Source: UMGS1312 sp964631595 (lineage in GTDB: Bacteria; Bacillota; Clostridia; Oscillospirales; CAG-272). From it: a stretch of 64,000 nt of DNA. Shown here piece by piece: positions 17,194 through 25,419 of the stretch. The stretch's first letter is position 1, and every line of letters begins with the position of its first letter. The DNA is taken from the NCBI GenBank assembly GCA_964631595.1, contig CAZVXL010000002.1, positions 49,142-113,141 of the forward strand, read 5' to 3'. The notes under the pieces were generated by a model. The model searched no databases. It was not told the DNA's origin and was given only the letters and a program-made list of their open reading frames with translations. Made by a program: the position numbers and the translations under genes.

Positions 17194-19512
17194 ATGACAG
17201 ATTACAGAAGCACAGAGGAAAGACTTGAGTTTACTCCCCGTATGACAAGAGTCAGAGACGAGGTCAAGGGCAGAGTTCGAAATCAGGGCGCAAGAGAGGG
17301 AACGGATACAAGCATCGTAAGCGGAGAGGGTAAGAATCCCTTCCTTGATGCTTTTCTTGAGCATCCCGATGCGCCCACGGTCATAGCACAGGCGTACGGT
17401 ATCGTTCGCTCGTGGCTCGTAACACCCGTGAAGATCCTGCCGGATGAGGCAGTTGTCGGCGTTACAAGACCTTTGTTCCCCATAAGAGAGCATTTCAGCT
17501 GGGGTATTCAGGGTGCAGAGAGCGTTTTCAGCAACGAGAGCCTCAGCGATGATGATAAGAACGATCTCTACCGCCGCATGAATCCCCTTAACTGGAACTA
17601 TCTCCATAAGGCGGGAGATATCCTTTTCGGAAGCCCCGAGAATTATACCGTAGTGGCACACGACGACGTGTTCCATGCCGGCGGATATCAGGGACACACC
17701 ATACCCAACTATTATACGCTTCTTGATAACGGCCTTGACGGAATGCTCGAGCTCATCGACAAATACGATGCTCTGAATAACCGCGATCAGGCGACAAGAG
17801 ATCTGTATGAGGCGTGCCGTATCATCATTCGCGGTATGTCCGAATGGCTGATGCTGTATTCCGACGAGGCGGCAAGACTTGCAGCTGAGGAGAGAAATGC
17901 CGAGCAGAAGAAGTATTACGAGGATATCTCGGCAAACTGTGCATTTGTGGCACACAAGAAGCCCGAGACTCTTTATCAGGCTGTACAGCTCATGTGGACT
18001 CTCTCCCTCTGGGATTGGGTAGACTGCGTCGGACGTACCGACCAGTATCTGTACCCGTACTTCCTGAAGGCTGTTGCCGAGGGCGATGTCATTACCCCCG
18101 AGGAGTCCATAACCTCCATTATATTCAAGATCTGGGAGCACGGCGCTCATAACCTCACCCTCGGAGGAGTTAAGGTCTCCGACGGTACGGACGCGACAAA
18201 CGAGCTCTCCTATCTCATACTCCAGATACTCAGAAATATCCACGATACACACCCGAGAATATGTGTGCGTATCCACGATGATACTCCCGCAGAGCTCATG
18301 AGCCTCATCGTTCAGCTTTGGTCGGAGGGTATGTCCGACCCGACCATCATAAGCGACAGCACTGTAGTGAAGGGACTTATGGAGATCGGCGTGCCGCTTG
18401 AGGATGCAAGAGATTACGCAACTCTCGGCTGTCAGGAGATAGAGATCCCCGGTAAGTCCAACTTCGGCTGCGAGGACGGCGTGTTCAACGTCGCAAAGGT
18501 ATTCGAGTATGCTCTTTACGGCGGACGCAGTACCTCTCATCCCGATAAGAGAGTCGGCCCCGTAACTCCCGAGTTTGTTGATTTCAATACCTTCGAGGAG
18601 TTCTTCGATGCCTTCAAGACTCAGCTTGAGTACTATACCCGCGTGTTCTGCTATATGTGTGACAGAGGACAGGAGATGAGAGGAGCAAACTTTGCAAAGC
18701 TTGTAAAGACTCCCTTCACCACCGGATGTCTTGAGAAAGGTATACCTCACGACTGCGGCGGCCCTCTTTACAATTTCGGCGTAGTCGAGACTGCAGGCGT
18801 TGCGGCGGCAGCAGATTCCTTTACCGCTGTAAAGAAGCTTGTGTTCGAGGAGAAGAAGATCTCCAAGGAGACTCTTATCGCCGCATTGCAGGCTAACTTC
18901 GAGGGCTATGAGAAGGAGCGTCAGATGCTTCTCAATATGGCTCCCAAGTTCGGTAACGATGATCCCGAGGCAGATGCAATGGCTGCCCGCGTGCTTGATC
19001 TGTTCTGGAGCGAGTGCGGAAAGTATTCCTCCGTGCGCGGCGATGTATATACCGGTGCCTGCTCACTTCTTACCGGCGGAATTTCCTTCGGTAATTCCAC
19101 GGGAGCACTTCCCGACGGAAGATTCAAGGGCGAGCCTCTCGGAAACTCCATGGGGCCCCGTCCCGGTGCGGATAAGTGCGGCGTGACCGCAATGCTCAAC
19201 TCCGTTGCAAAGCTCCCGCTCAATAAGGGCGTCGGCGGAACTACCCTCAACGTGATCCTCACGACAAAGCTTCTCTCAAATCCCGAGCTTCGTGAGAGCA
19301 TCGCCGCTACGATCCGCGTGTTCATGAAGACCGGCGGACAGATGGCGCAGATCACCACGGCTAATCTTGAGGATCTTCTTGATGCACAGGAGCATCCCGA
19401 GCGTCACGGAAATCTGATCGTGCGTGTCGGCGGCTTCTCGACTCAGTTCGTCCTTCTCGGTAAGGATGCACAGGATGAGATCATCAGCCGTTATTCCGGC
19501 GAAACCGCCTGA
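17194..19512 (+). CDS. Glycyl-radical enzyme of unassigned substrate (PFL2-like)
   Basis: A 772-residue glycyl-radical enzyme. The radical site is R744-V-G-G747-F, a variant of RVxGY with Phe. The thiyl cysteine is C413 within GCQE, so the Cys-x-Glu pair (E415) of eliminases and decarboxylases is present, whereas PFL has Cys-Cys. The usual GCVE is changed to GCQE and is followed by IEIPG and a nearby CEDG. This places it outside PFL proper, but I cannot assign it to choline lyase, diol dehydratase, hydroxyproline dehydratase, isethionate lyase or a decarboxylase. Start 17194 has CGGAGG upstream. The strong, even codon choice compared with neighbours suggests high expression. An intrinsic terminator follows. 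Confidence 0.9.
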   Translation: MTDYRSTEERLEFTPRMTRVRDEVKGRVRNQGAREGTDTSIVSGEGKNPFLDAFLEHPDAPTVIAQAYGIVRSWLVTPVKILPDEAVVGVTRPLFPIREHFSWGIQGAESVFSNESLSDDDKNDLYRRMNPLNWNYLHKAGDILFGSPENYTVVAHDDVFHAGGYQGHTIPNYYTLLDNGLDGMLELIDKYDALNNRDQATRDLYEACRIIIRGMSEWLMLYSDEAARLAAEERNAEQKKYYEDISANCAFVAHKKPETLYQAVQLMWTLSLWDWVDCVGRTDQYLYPYFLKAVAEGDVITPEESITSIIFKIWEHGAHNLTLGGVKVSDGTDATNELSYLILQILRNIHDTHPRICVRIHDDTPAELMSLIVQLWSEGMSDPTIISDSTVVKGLMEIGVPLEDARDYATLGCQEIEIPGKSNFGCEDGVFNVAKVFEYALYGGRSTSHPDKRVGPVTPEFVDFNTFEEFFDAFKTQLEYYTRVFCYMCDRGQEMRGANFAKLVKTPFTTGCLEKGIPHDCGGPLYNFGVVETAGVAAAADSFTAVKKLVFEEKKISKETLIAALQANFEGYEKERQMLLNMAPKFGNDDPEADAMAARVLDLFWSECGKYSSVRGDVYTGACSLLTGGISFGNSTGALPDGRFKGEPLGNSMGPRPGADKCGVTAMLNSVAKLPLNKGVGGTTLNVILTTKLLSNPELRESIAATIRVFMKTGGQMAQITTANLEDLLDAQEHPERHGNLIVRVGGFSTQFVLLGKDAQDEIISRYSGETA

Positions 19513-19535
19513 CCTTTCCTAAAGTAAAATAATCG

Positions 19536-19578
19536 GCGCCGATGTGAGGTACATCTTGATCTCACGTCGGCGCTTTTT
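19536..19578 (+). terminator. Intrinsic terminator after the glycyl-radical enzyme
   Basis: A 13-base stem GCGCCGATGTGAG / CTCACGTCGGCGC (one G-T pair) with a 12-base loop, followed by TTTTT. Confidence 0.88.
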
Positions 19579-19674
19579 CTCTCGGCGTAATATGAGCGGC
19601 GGAATATGCGGAGCGCGGTGAAACCGCCGTCGAGCATCGCTCCTTTTGGATATGTGAAATTTACAGACTGTAGG

Positions 19675-19703
19675 TTGACATACGGGGCAGTATGTGATAC
19701 TAT
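19675..19703 (+). promoter_or_regulatory. Promoter for the glycosyltransferase
   Basis: TTGACA (19675-19680), 17-base spacer, TACTAT (19698-19703), with TG at 19695-19696 giving an extended -10. The expected transcript start near 19710 rules out the in-frame GTG at 19719 as the gene start. Confidence 0.85.
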
Positions 19704-19751
19704 GTTTGTACGGCGTGTGTGCGCCGAAATATAACAATAACGGTTGGAATA

Positions 19752-21023
19752 ATGCAGCTTCTTAATAATATAATCTCCGCGATTCTTTTTGTCGGCGCCG
19801 TCATGATGCTCCATAAGACATTCTATCAGATATTGGGCTTTTTCGTGAAAGCGAAAAAATATCCCGCCACGGATAAGCTCAATACATATTCGTTTATAAT
19901 TGCCGCGAGGAATGAGGAGTGCGTTGTCGGAAATCTCATCGAGAGTATCCGACTTCAGGATTACGGCGGAAGGATAGCCAATATATTTGTTGTGGCGGAT
20001 AACTGTACCGATAATACGGCGGAGCTTTGCCGAAGCCTCGGCGCGGTGGTGTACGAGAGATCCGACAAAGAGAGAGCACGCAAGGGCTATGCTCTGCAAT
20101 TTCTCTTTAAGAATATCAGACGTGATTTCGGTATAGACCACTGCGACGGATATTTCATTTTCGATGCGGACAATCTGCTTGCGCCCGATTTCGTCTCACG
20201 AATGAACGAGGCATACGAGGACGGCTTCAAAATAGTGACCTCGTACAGAAACACCAAAAACTTCGATACAAACTTTATCTCCGCCGCATACGGACTTCAT
20301 TTTTGCCACAATTCACTCGGCAGACACAGACCGCGCTCCGTTCTCGGAGTCGGTACACACCTTACCGGTACGGGCTATCTCATAGACAGCGGCTTGCTTC
20401 GGGACGGCTGGAATTACGTCAATTTTACCGAGGACGATGAAATAACGCTCGTCATGGCGGGAAAAGGGGTAAAGGTCGGATACTGCGAGGCTGCGGAATT
20501 CTTCGATGAACAGCCGCACGATATCGTCACGGTGTTCAATCAGCGTGTGCGCTGGGCGAAGGGCAGACTCACGAACTTCTTTTTGCACGGAGCTCAGGCA
20601 TTTAATGGCATCTTCGTTCATCATAGCTTCACCTGCTACGATATGTTTACGCACTATTTCCCGTACGGATTGTTTTCGTGGATACTCGGAATAATCTATC
20701 CCGTAACGGCGTTCGCACTCGGCATTATCACAAATACCAACGATTACGGCGGCATGGCGCTGAATCTTCTCTCCACGCTCGGCTCAATGTACCTCTCCGA
20801 GCTTCTCGCGGGAGCGATGACTGCGGTTCGCGAGAGACGTCATATCAGATGCACAAGCTCAAAGCTGCTCCTTTACGTGCTTTTGTTCCCGTGGTATACG
20901 ATGATATCCGTGCCCGTCTATCTCGTGGCGGTGTTCAAGAATGTTACGTGGGTACCGATAAAGCACGATGATAACAGAAGGATCGACAGCCTTGCGCCGT
21001 CGAAAAAATACGAGAACGTATGA
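19752..21023 (+). CDS. Membrane-bound family 2 glycosyltransferase
   Basis: A 423-residue processive-type GT2 enzyme resembling cellulose/hyaluronan-type synthases and EpsH/IcaA-like proteins. One N-terminal membrane helix is followed by a catalytic domain with AARNEE, the DxD motif in FIFDADN, the acidic FTEDDE, and the QxxRW motif (NQRVRW). About four C-terminal helices follow (from about residue 300). It likely polymerises or transfers a sugar from a nucleotide donor at the membrane. The ATG at 19752 is favoured by promoter position, although its ribosome site (GGTTGG) is weak. It stands alone and ends at a bidirectional terminator. The product cannot be told from sequence. Confidence 0.85.
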   Translation: MQLLNNIISAILFVGAVMMLHKTFYQILGFFVKAKKYPATDKLNTYSFIIAARNEECVVGNLIESIRLQDYGGRIANIFVVADNCTDNTAELCRSLGAVVYERSDKERARKGYALQFLFKNIRRDFGIDHCDGYFIFDADNLLAPDFVSRMNEAYEDGFKIVTSYRNTKNFDTNFISAAYGLHFCHNSLGRHRPRSVLGVGTHLTGTGYLIDSGLLRDGWNYVNFTEDDEITLVMAGKGVKVGYCEAAEFFDEQPHDIVTVFNQRVRWAKGRLTNFFLHGAQAFNGIFVHHSFTCYDMFTHYFPYGLFSWILGIIYPVTAFALGIITNTNDYGGMALNLLSTLGSMYLSELLAGAMTAVRERRHIRCTSSKLLLYVLLFPWYTMISVPVYLVAVFKNVTWVPIKHDDNRRIDSLAPSKKYENV

Positions 21024-21024
21024 A

Positions 21025-21061
21025 AATATCCCCTCTCGGAGACCTGCCGAGAGGGGATATT
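21025..21061. terminator. Bidirectional terminator, glycosyltransferase/phosphoesterase
   Basis: A perfect 15-base stem AATATCCCCTCTCGG / CCGAGAGGGGATATT with a 7-base loop, located between two convergent genes. Confidence 0.85.
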
Positions 21062-21064
21062 GCG

Positions 21065-22171
21065 TTACAGTGCAAGCGTGTGTTGCTCAAAGATCTTCTC
21101 ACCGTCGTTGAAGGTTATCTCAACTCCCGAATCGGTAAATACGTATCCTGAGCCGATGAAGCGCGGCACCTTGTTGAGAACCGGAACGGAGCCGATGACA
21201 GCGGGGCAGGGAAGTCCCATCACGTCATCCTCACAGTGCGGCATATCGACCACAAGCATGTGCTCATGACCGTGGAGCATGATGTCGGGATGAATGTGCT
21301 CTTCGAGCAGTGAGCACCACTCGGTGTAGATCTCCTTTTCGATGTCGAACGGGGGATTGAATCTTCTGTAAAAGGGAACGTGGGAGATAACGACGCGGCG
21401 CTCAATGCCCTCGGCAGCGTATTCATTGGCGGAGTTTTCTATAATGCTCCTCAGGAAGGCTGTCTGCCTCTTGCGGAATTCGTGACAGCAGATAGTATTG
21501 CCGTATTCGGGGTGGTTGTCCGGCTTGTCCTCACCGCAGTCGAGCACAACTCCCCAAATTCCGCCGAGACGGAAGGTAAAATACGAATTTCCGTGCTCGG
21601 TGGGTGTGTGATCCGCGATATGCTCGGCATAGATACCGCGCGTATCGTGATTTCCGCGGGAGAATATTACGGGAATGCTTCCGTGGGTGATCTGCGCGGC
21701 GATCTCGTATATCGTGTCAAAGTAGGAAATGTCGCCGCTGTGATTGGGGATATCTCCGTTGAGGATGAGCAGATCGGGCTCACCTACCTCCTTTGCGAAC
21801 AGCTTTGCCGCCGAAACGGGCCCGTCAACATCGTTGTGGGCATCCGCAATGTGATAGGCGACCACTCTGCCGGAGGTCACGGGACGGAAGGAATACTCCT
21901 CCTCCGCGATGGGATCGGTGTCGGAGAAATACGGCTTTCTCTCCGTTACCGCCCTGTAGCAGACTGTGTACTTGCCCTCGGAATCAAGCTTCTCGGCGGG
22001 TACCGTCATGCGATGAGTGGTGACCGCGGAACGGATTATACCGTTTGAATCGTCATAGTAGCAGTCGTCTCCGATCCTCACCCACATGAGAGATGCTCCG
22101 GTGACGGGAACCATGATCTGATATGTATTGCCTACGGCGAATACCGCAGGAGCTGTTTTCATAATTGACAT
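21065..22171 (-). CDS. Calcineurin-like metallophosphoesterase with N-terminal purple-acid-phosphatase-like beta domain
   Basis: A 368-residue protein. Residues about 10-95 form a beta domain like that preceding purple acid phosphatases. The catalytic part has the metal-binding motifs of the calcineurin-like superfamily: DAH near residue 108 (where most have DxH), GDIPNH, GNHD, a later ISH, and HGHEH near residue 303. No signal peptide is seen, so it is probably cytoplasmic. The substrate is unknown; phosphomono- or diesterase activity is expected. It starts at ATG 22171 with GGAGG upstream and has its own promoter. It is transcribed away from the BlaI-type gene. Confidence 0.85.
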   Translation of the reverse strand: MSIMKTAPAVFAVGNTYQIMVPVTGASLMWVRIGDDCYYDDSNGIIRSAVTTHRMTVPAEKLDSEGKYTVCYRAVTERKPYFSDTDPIAEEEYSFRPVTSGRVVAYHIADAHNDVDGPVSAAKLFAKEVGEPDLLILNGDIPNHSGDISYFDTIYEIAAQITHGSIPVIFSRGNHDTRGIYAEHIADHTPTEHGNSYFTFRLGGIWGVVLDCGEDKPDNHPEYGNTICCHEFRKRQTAFLRSIIENSANEYAAEGIERRVVISHVPFYRRFNPPFDIEKEIYTEWCSLLEEHIHPDIMLHGHEHMLVVDMPHCEDDVMGLPCPAVIGSVPVLNKVPRFIGSGYVFTDSGVEITFNDGEKIFEQHTLAL

Positions 22172-22198
22172 ATAAGCCTCCGTATGCTGTTTTGGTTA

Positions 22199-22227
22199 AT
22201 TATACCCCCATTGTCGGCGCAAGTCAA
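22199..22227 (-). promoter_or_regulatory. Promoter for the metallophosphoesterase
   Basis: On the minus strand, TTGACT (22227-22222) and TATAAT (22204-22199) with a 17-base spacer. Confidence 0.82.
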
Positions 22228-22345
22228 TAATTATGCACAAATTTCTGCGTGGTACGTGCCTTGCGGCGCCGATACGCAAAGCTTCGCACTTCTTCGCTCT
22301 CTGTGATGCGCCCGAACGATTTTTGCAATTTTTTCAAAAAAGCTC

Positions 22346-22397
22346 TTGACAGACAGGTCTACATGATGTAGAATATAATCAGTCTACAAGATGTAGA
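22346..22397 (+). promoter_or_regulatory. BlaI-type promoter with two operators
   Basis: TTGACA (22346-22351) and TAGAAT (22369-22374) are 17 bases apart. Two near-identical inverted repeats follow the BlaI/MecI pattern CTACA-n-TGTAG: TCTACATGATGTAGA at 22358-22372, overlapping the spacer and -10, and TCTACAAGATGTAGA at 22383-22397, at the transcript start. Their centres are 25 bases apart. A second TATAAT lies at 22374-22379. This is expected to give autorepression by the BlaI-type protein encoded next. Confidence 0.85.
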
Positions 22398-22412
22398 ATA
22401 CAGGAGGAGCGT

Positions 22413-22775
22413 ATGAGCGATTATCAAATGGGTGCGATCGAGGCTCGGTTTGCCGACGTTATTTGGGAAAATGAGCCGATCTCATCGACAGAGCTTTGCA
22501 AGAGGAGCGAGGAGCTGTTTTCGTGGAAGAAATCGACAGCCTATACCGTGCTCAAAAGGCTTTGCGAAAAGGGCATATTCCGAAACAGCGGAGGAACGGT
22601 GACGTCACTCATCTCAAGGGAGGAGTTCTATTCCGTGCAAAGCGAGCGGTTTGTGGATGAGAATTTCTGCGGGTCGCTCCCCGCGTTTCTTGCCTCATTC
22701 ACGGCGAGAAAAAGCTTGACGGCGGATGAGGTGGAGTATCTGAGAAAAATGGTTTCGGAATACGGAGGGGAATGA
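22413..22775 (+). CDS. BlaI/MecI/CopY-family transcriptional repressor
   Basis: A 120-residue winged-helix repressor of the BlaI/MecI type. The DNA-binding domain is at the N-terminus (ISSTELCKRSEELFSWKKST, then TVLKRLCEKGIF). The C-terminal part (about 75-120) is the dimerisation helix region, where BlaI proteins are cut by their sensor protease. Two matching operators lie in its own promoter. The M56 protease gene starts 1 base after its stop, so the two are translationally coupled. No beta-lactamase or penicillin-binding protein gene is adjacent; the regulated target may be elsewhere or the pair may be self-contained. Confidence 0.93.
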   Translation: MSDYQMGAIEARFADVIWENEPISSTELCKRSEELFSWKKSTAYTVLKRLCEKGIFRNSGGTVTSLISREEFYSVQSERFVDENFCGSLPAFLASFTARKSLTADEVEYLRKMVSEYGGE

Positions 22776-22776
22776 A

Positions 22777-24099
22777 ATGACTGCCGCTTTTATAAAAATA
22801 CTGAATATGAGCGCGGCGGCAAGCTTGCTTGCGCTTGCGGTGATTCTTCTGAGACTTGTTTTCCGAAAAGCGCCGAGATCCGTATCCGTGCTTATGTGGG
22901 GACTTGTGGGAATACGGCTGATATGCCCGTTTTCCGTTAAGAGTACATTGAGCCTTGTGCCGAGAGCGAAGACCTTTCCTCGGTATATCGCGTATTCGGC
23001 TTCCAACGCCGTCCCTATAGGCTCCGAGACACTCGGCACAGCGGGCGGTGCGGCTGAATCGGGAGGGTATTTATCAAGGCTGACAGGCTCGAGCACGGCA
23101 CAGACCGCCGTCATTATCGCCTCCGCCGTGTGGATGATCGGCATTGCGGTAATGCTGATCTATGCGATATCCTCATATCTGCGTATTCACGCGAGGGTGC
23201 GTGAATCGGTGCCGTATGCCGACGGCATTTATATGTGCGACCGTATAAGGACTCCGTTCATTCTCGGCATTCTCCGCCCGCGTATATACCTTCCGACAGA
23301 TATATGCAGTGAGGATATCGGTCTTGTTACCGCTCATGAGAGAGCGCATCTCAAGCGGTGCGACCATTTGTGGAAGCCGCTCGGCTTCCTGCTCCTGACC
23401 TTGTACTGGTTCGATCCCGTTATGTGGGTATCGTACATTTTGTTTTGCGGAGATATAGAGCTTGCCTGCGATGAAAGGGTGATAGAGACTCTGGGTGAGG
23501 ACGTGAAGAAGCCTTATTCGGAGGCGCTTATAAATTGCTCCGCTCCGCGAAGCACCGTCTCCTCCTGCCCGCTTGCCTTCGGAGAGACAGGTGTGAAGAC
23601 GCGGATCAAGGCGGTGCTCGGCTACAAGAGACCCGCGACCCTGATAACCGCCTTGGCGGTGATCGCGGCGGCGGCGGTGGCAGTGTGCTTCCTCACCGAT
23701 CCCGCCTCGGTAAGGCTTGCGAATATCGAGGGGTACTCACTTGAACACATGGCGGATGACACCGTGACGGCTTGGTCCTCCGACGGAGAAGACGGCTACA
23801 GCTCCCTCGGAGCTGTCGAAAAGGAGCTGCTTTTGGAGCTTTGCGAGATAAAAATATCCGAAAGGGAGGATAGAGACCTCAACGACGGCGGTGGTGTCGC
23901 TCACACGCTTGTTTTACAGAGTGATGAGGACACGCATGACGTGCTCTCGTCATATCTCAGGGGAGTGTACGTGCATTTTGATGCCGATTTTACCAGCGTT
24001 TGGGTGGATACGGGTGAGATGTGCACGCATGGGCACAGAATAGAGAAGCCCGAGGAGGCAAGGCGCATCTGGGAGGCTGTCACGCAGAGCGGAGATTGA
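22777..24099 (+). CDS. BlaR1-like M56 membrane metalloprotease with non-PBP C-terminal sensor region
   Basis: A 440-residue M56 peptidase. Membrane segments surround a zinc protease domain with H187-E188-R-A-H191 and the third-ligand region ELACDE near E228. A last membrane helix (about 287-306) leads to an extracytoplasmic tail of about 130 residues. In BlaR1/MecR1 this tail is a penicillin-binding domain of about 250 residues; here it is short, acidic and shows no SxxK or KTG motif, so it should sense something other than beta-lactam by acylation. On signal it would cleave the preceding repressor. Ribosome site GGAGGGGA overlaps the repressor stop. A terminator follows. Confidence 0.88.
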   Translation: MTAAFIKILNMSAAASLLALAVILLRLVFRKAPRSVSVLMWGLVGIRLICPFSVKSTLSLVPRAKTFPRYIAYSASNAVPIGSETLGTAGGAAESGGYLSRLTGSSTAQTAVIIASAVWMIGIAVMLIYAISSYLRIHARVRESVPYADGIYMCDRIRTPFILGILRPRIYLPTDICSEDIGLVTAHERAHLKRCDHLWKPLGFLLLTLYWFDPVMWVSYILFCGDIELACDERVIETLGEDVKKPYSEALINCSAPRSTVSSCPLAFGETGVKTRIKAVLGYKRPATLITALAVIAAAAVAVCFLTDPASVRLANIEGYSLEHMADDTVTAWSSDGEDGYSSLGAVEKELLLELCEIKISEREDRDLNDGGGVAHTLVLQSDEDTHDVLSSYLRGVYVHFDADFTSVWVDTGEMCTHGHRIEKPEEARRIWEAVTQSGD

Positions 24100-24160
24100 G
24101 CTCTCGGCTCGATGAGACCGTACTCTGCCGATGCGGCATAGCTTCGGCGGCGCTGAAAAC

Positions 24161-24197
24161 AAAATCCCGAGCCTCCGTCAGGAGAGCTCGGGATTTT
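24161..24197. terminator. Bidirectional terminator between the M56 protease and an oxidoreductase
   Basis: A 12-base stem AAAATCCCGAGC / GCTCGGGATTTT with a 13-base loop, lying between convergent genes. Confidence 0.85.
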
Positions 24198-24212
24198 ACG
24201 CTTTGTGTTCTG

Positions 24213-25328
24213 TCAGTCAAGAATACCCTTGATGTCGGGGTATACCATCGGTGCGGGTCGGGTGTAGGGTGATTTGATCTCAATAACACGGCGCTCCCTT
24301 GATGCAAGCTCAAAGCTTCTCATAAGCTCAAGAGCGTGGAGCTGCTGCTCGCAGTTGCAACGGTGGGGTCTGCCTGTTTGGAGAGCCTTCGCCATATCGG
24401 AAAGACCGACTCCTCTGTTGTTTTCGCCGTACTCAAACAGGAGCGGTACGCGCTTGTACTCGTTATCTCCTTCTCTGAGCAGGAAAACGCCCTGCATGCC
24501 GAAGCCGTTGGGATCGGATACGCGGAGATTGCCTCTCGTACCGTAGATCTCTATCTTCGAGTGCTCGTCGCCGGTGCAGAGACAGTCGAATGATGCGTGC
24601 ATCATTGCGATAGCGCCGGATTCAAACAGCATGGAGCCCGTCACAAAGGTATCGACCTCGACCGGCATCAGCTTGCCGCACTTGGGCTCACTTGTGATAA
24701 GGCGCTTCGTAAAGGTCTTGCGCGAGAAGCCCGCGATTGCGGAGCAACGTCCAAGAAGATTGATAAGCGCGGTCATGTAGTAGGGACCCATGTCGAGCAT
24801 GGGGCCGCCGCCGACCTCGTAGAAGAATTCGGGATCGGGATGCCAGCTCTCGGGGCCGCGGCAGATCATGTGTGCATCGGCTCCGATGACATCTCCGATA
24901 AAGCCGTCATCTATCAGCTTGCGCGCGGTTTGAACTCCCGCACCGAGACAGGTATCGGGTGCACCGCCGAGGAGAACGCCCTTCTCCCGTGCAAGCTCCA
25001 CAAGCTCAACGCCCTGCTCGATCTCTATCGCAAGCGGCTTCTCGGAGTAAACGTGCTTGCCCGCGAGGATAGCCTCCTTGGTAACATGATAGTGGTTGAC
25101 GGGCTGAGTGATGTTCAGAACGATGTCAACCTCGGGATCGGCAAAGAGCTCGTACATATCTTCATAAAGCTTCGGAATGTTGTATTCGGCAACAGCCTTT
25201 TCTGCGCGCTCCCGAATGAGATCGCAGACACCGATGACTTCGACCTCCTTGAACATCTTCGTCAGATTTTCAAGGTAGATCCCGCTGATACAGCCGACTC
25301 CCACAAATCCGATTTTGATTTTTTCCAT
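24213..25328 (-). CDS. Gfo/Idh/MocA-family oxidoreductase
   Basis: A 371-residue NAD(P)-dependent dehydrogenase-family protein. The Rossmann fold begins GFVGVGCISGIY; the catalytic EKP motif (YSEKPLA) is near residue 99 and GGGPMLDMGPYY is near residue 180. These are typical of sugar or inositol dehydrogenases. Unlike the GH109-like gene at 14839, the dehydrogenase lysine is retained. The substrate is unknown. It lies 91 bases downstream of an orphan solute-binding protein on the same strand, but a hairpin terminator separates them. AAAGGA precedes the start at 25328. Confidence 0.85.
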   Translation of the reverse strand: MEKIKIGFVGVGCISGIYLENLTKMFKEVEVIGVCDLIRERAEKAVAEYNIPKLYEDMYELFADPEVDIVLNITQPVNHYHVTKEAILAGKHVYSEKPLAIEIEQGVELVELAREKGVLLGGAPDTCLGAGVQTARKLIDDGFIGDVIGADAHMICRGPESWHPDPEFFYEVGGGPMLDMGPYYMTALINLLGRCSAIAGFSRKTFTKRLITSEPKCGKLMPVEVDTFVTGSMLFESGAIAMMHASFDCLCTGDEHSKIEIYGTRGNLRVSDPNGFGMQGVFLLREGDNEYKRVPLLFEYGENNRGVGLSDMAKALQTGRPHRCNCEQQLHALELMRSFELASRERRVIEIKSPYTRPAPMVYPDIKGILD

Positions 25329-25364
25329 GATGAAGTTATCCTTTCTTAATGTGCTGTTATGTAT

Positions 25365-25397
25365 AAAGGAGCAGATATTTGCGTATCTGCTCCTTTT
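25365..25397 (-). terminator. Intrinsic terminator after the solute-binding lipoprotein
   Basis: A perfect stem AAAGGAGCAGATA / TATCTGCTCCTTT flanked by A and T runs. On the minus strand it follows the solute-binding protein and precedes the oxidoreductase. Confidence 0.8.
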
Positions 25398-25419
25398 AAG
25401 TAATCGTCAAACGAGTATG

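Noticed and set aside
17143..18750. A 535-codon open frame opposite the glycyl-radical enzyme gene
   Set aside because: It lies entirely antisense to a protein with intact catalytic motifs and has no recognisable domain; such frames arise from codon bias in well-expressed genes.
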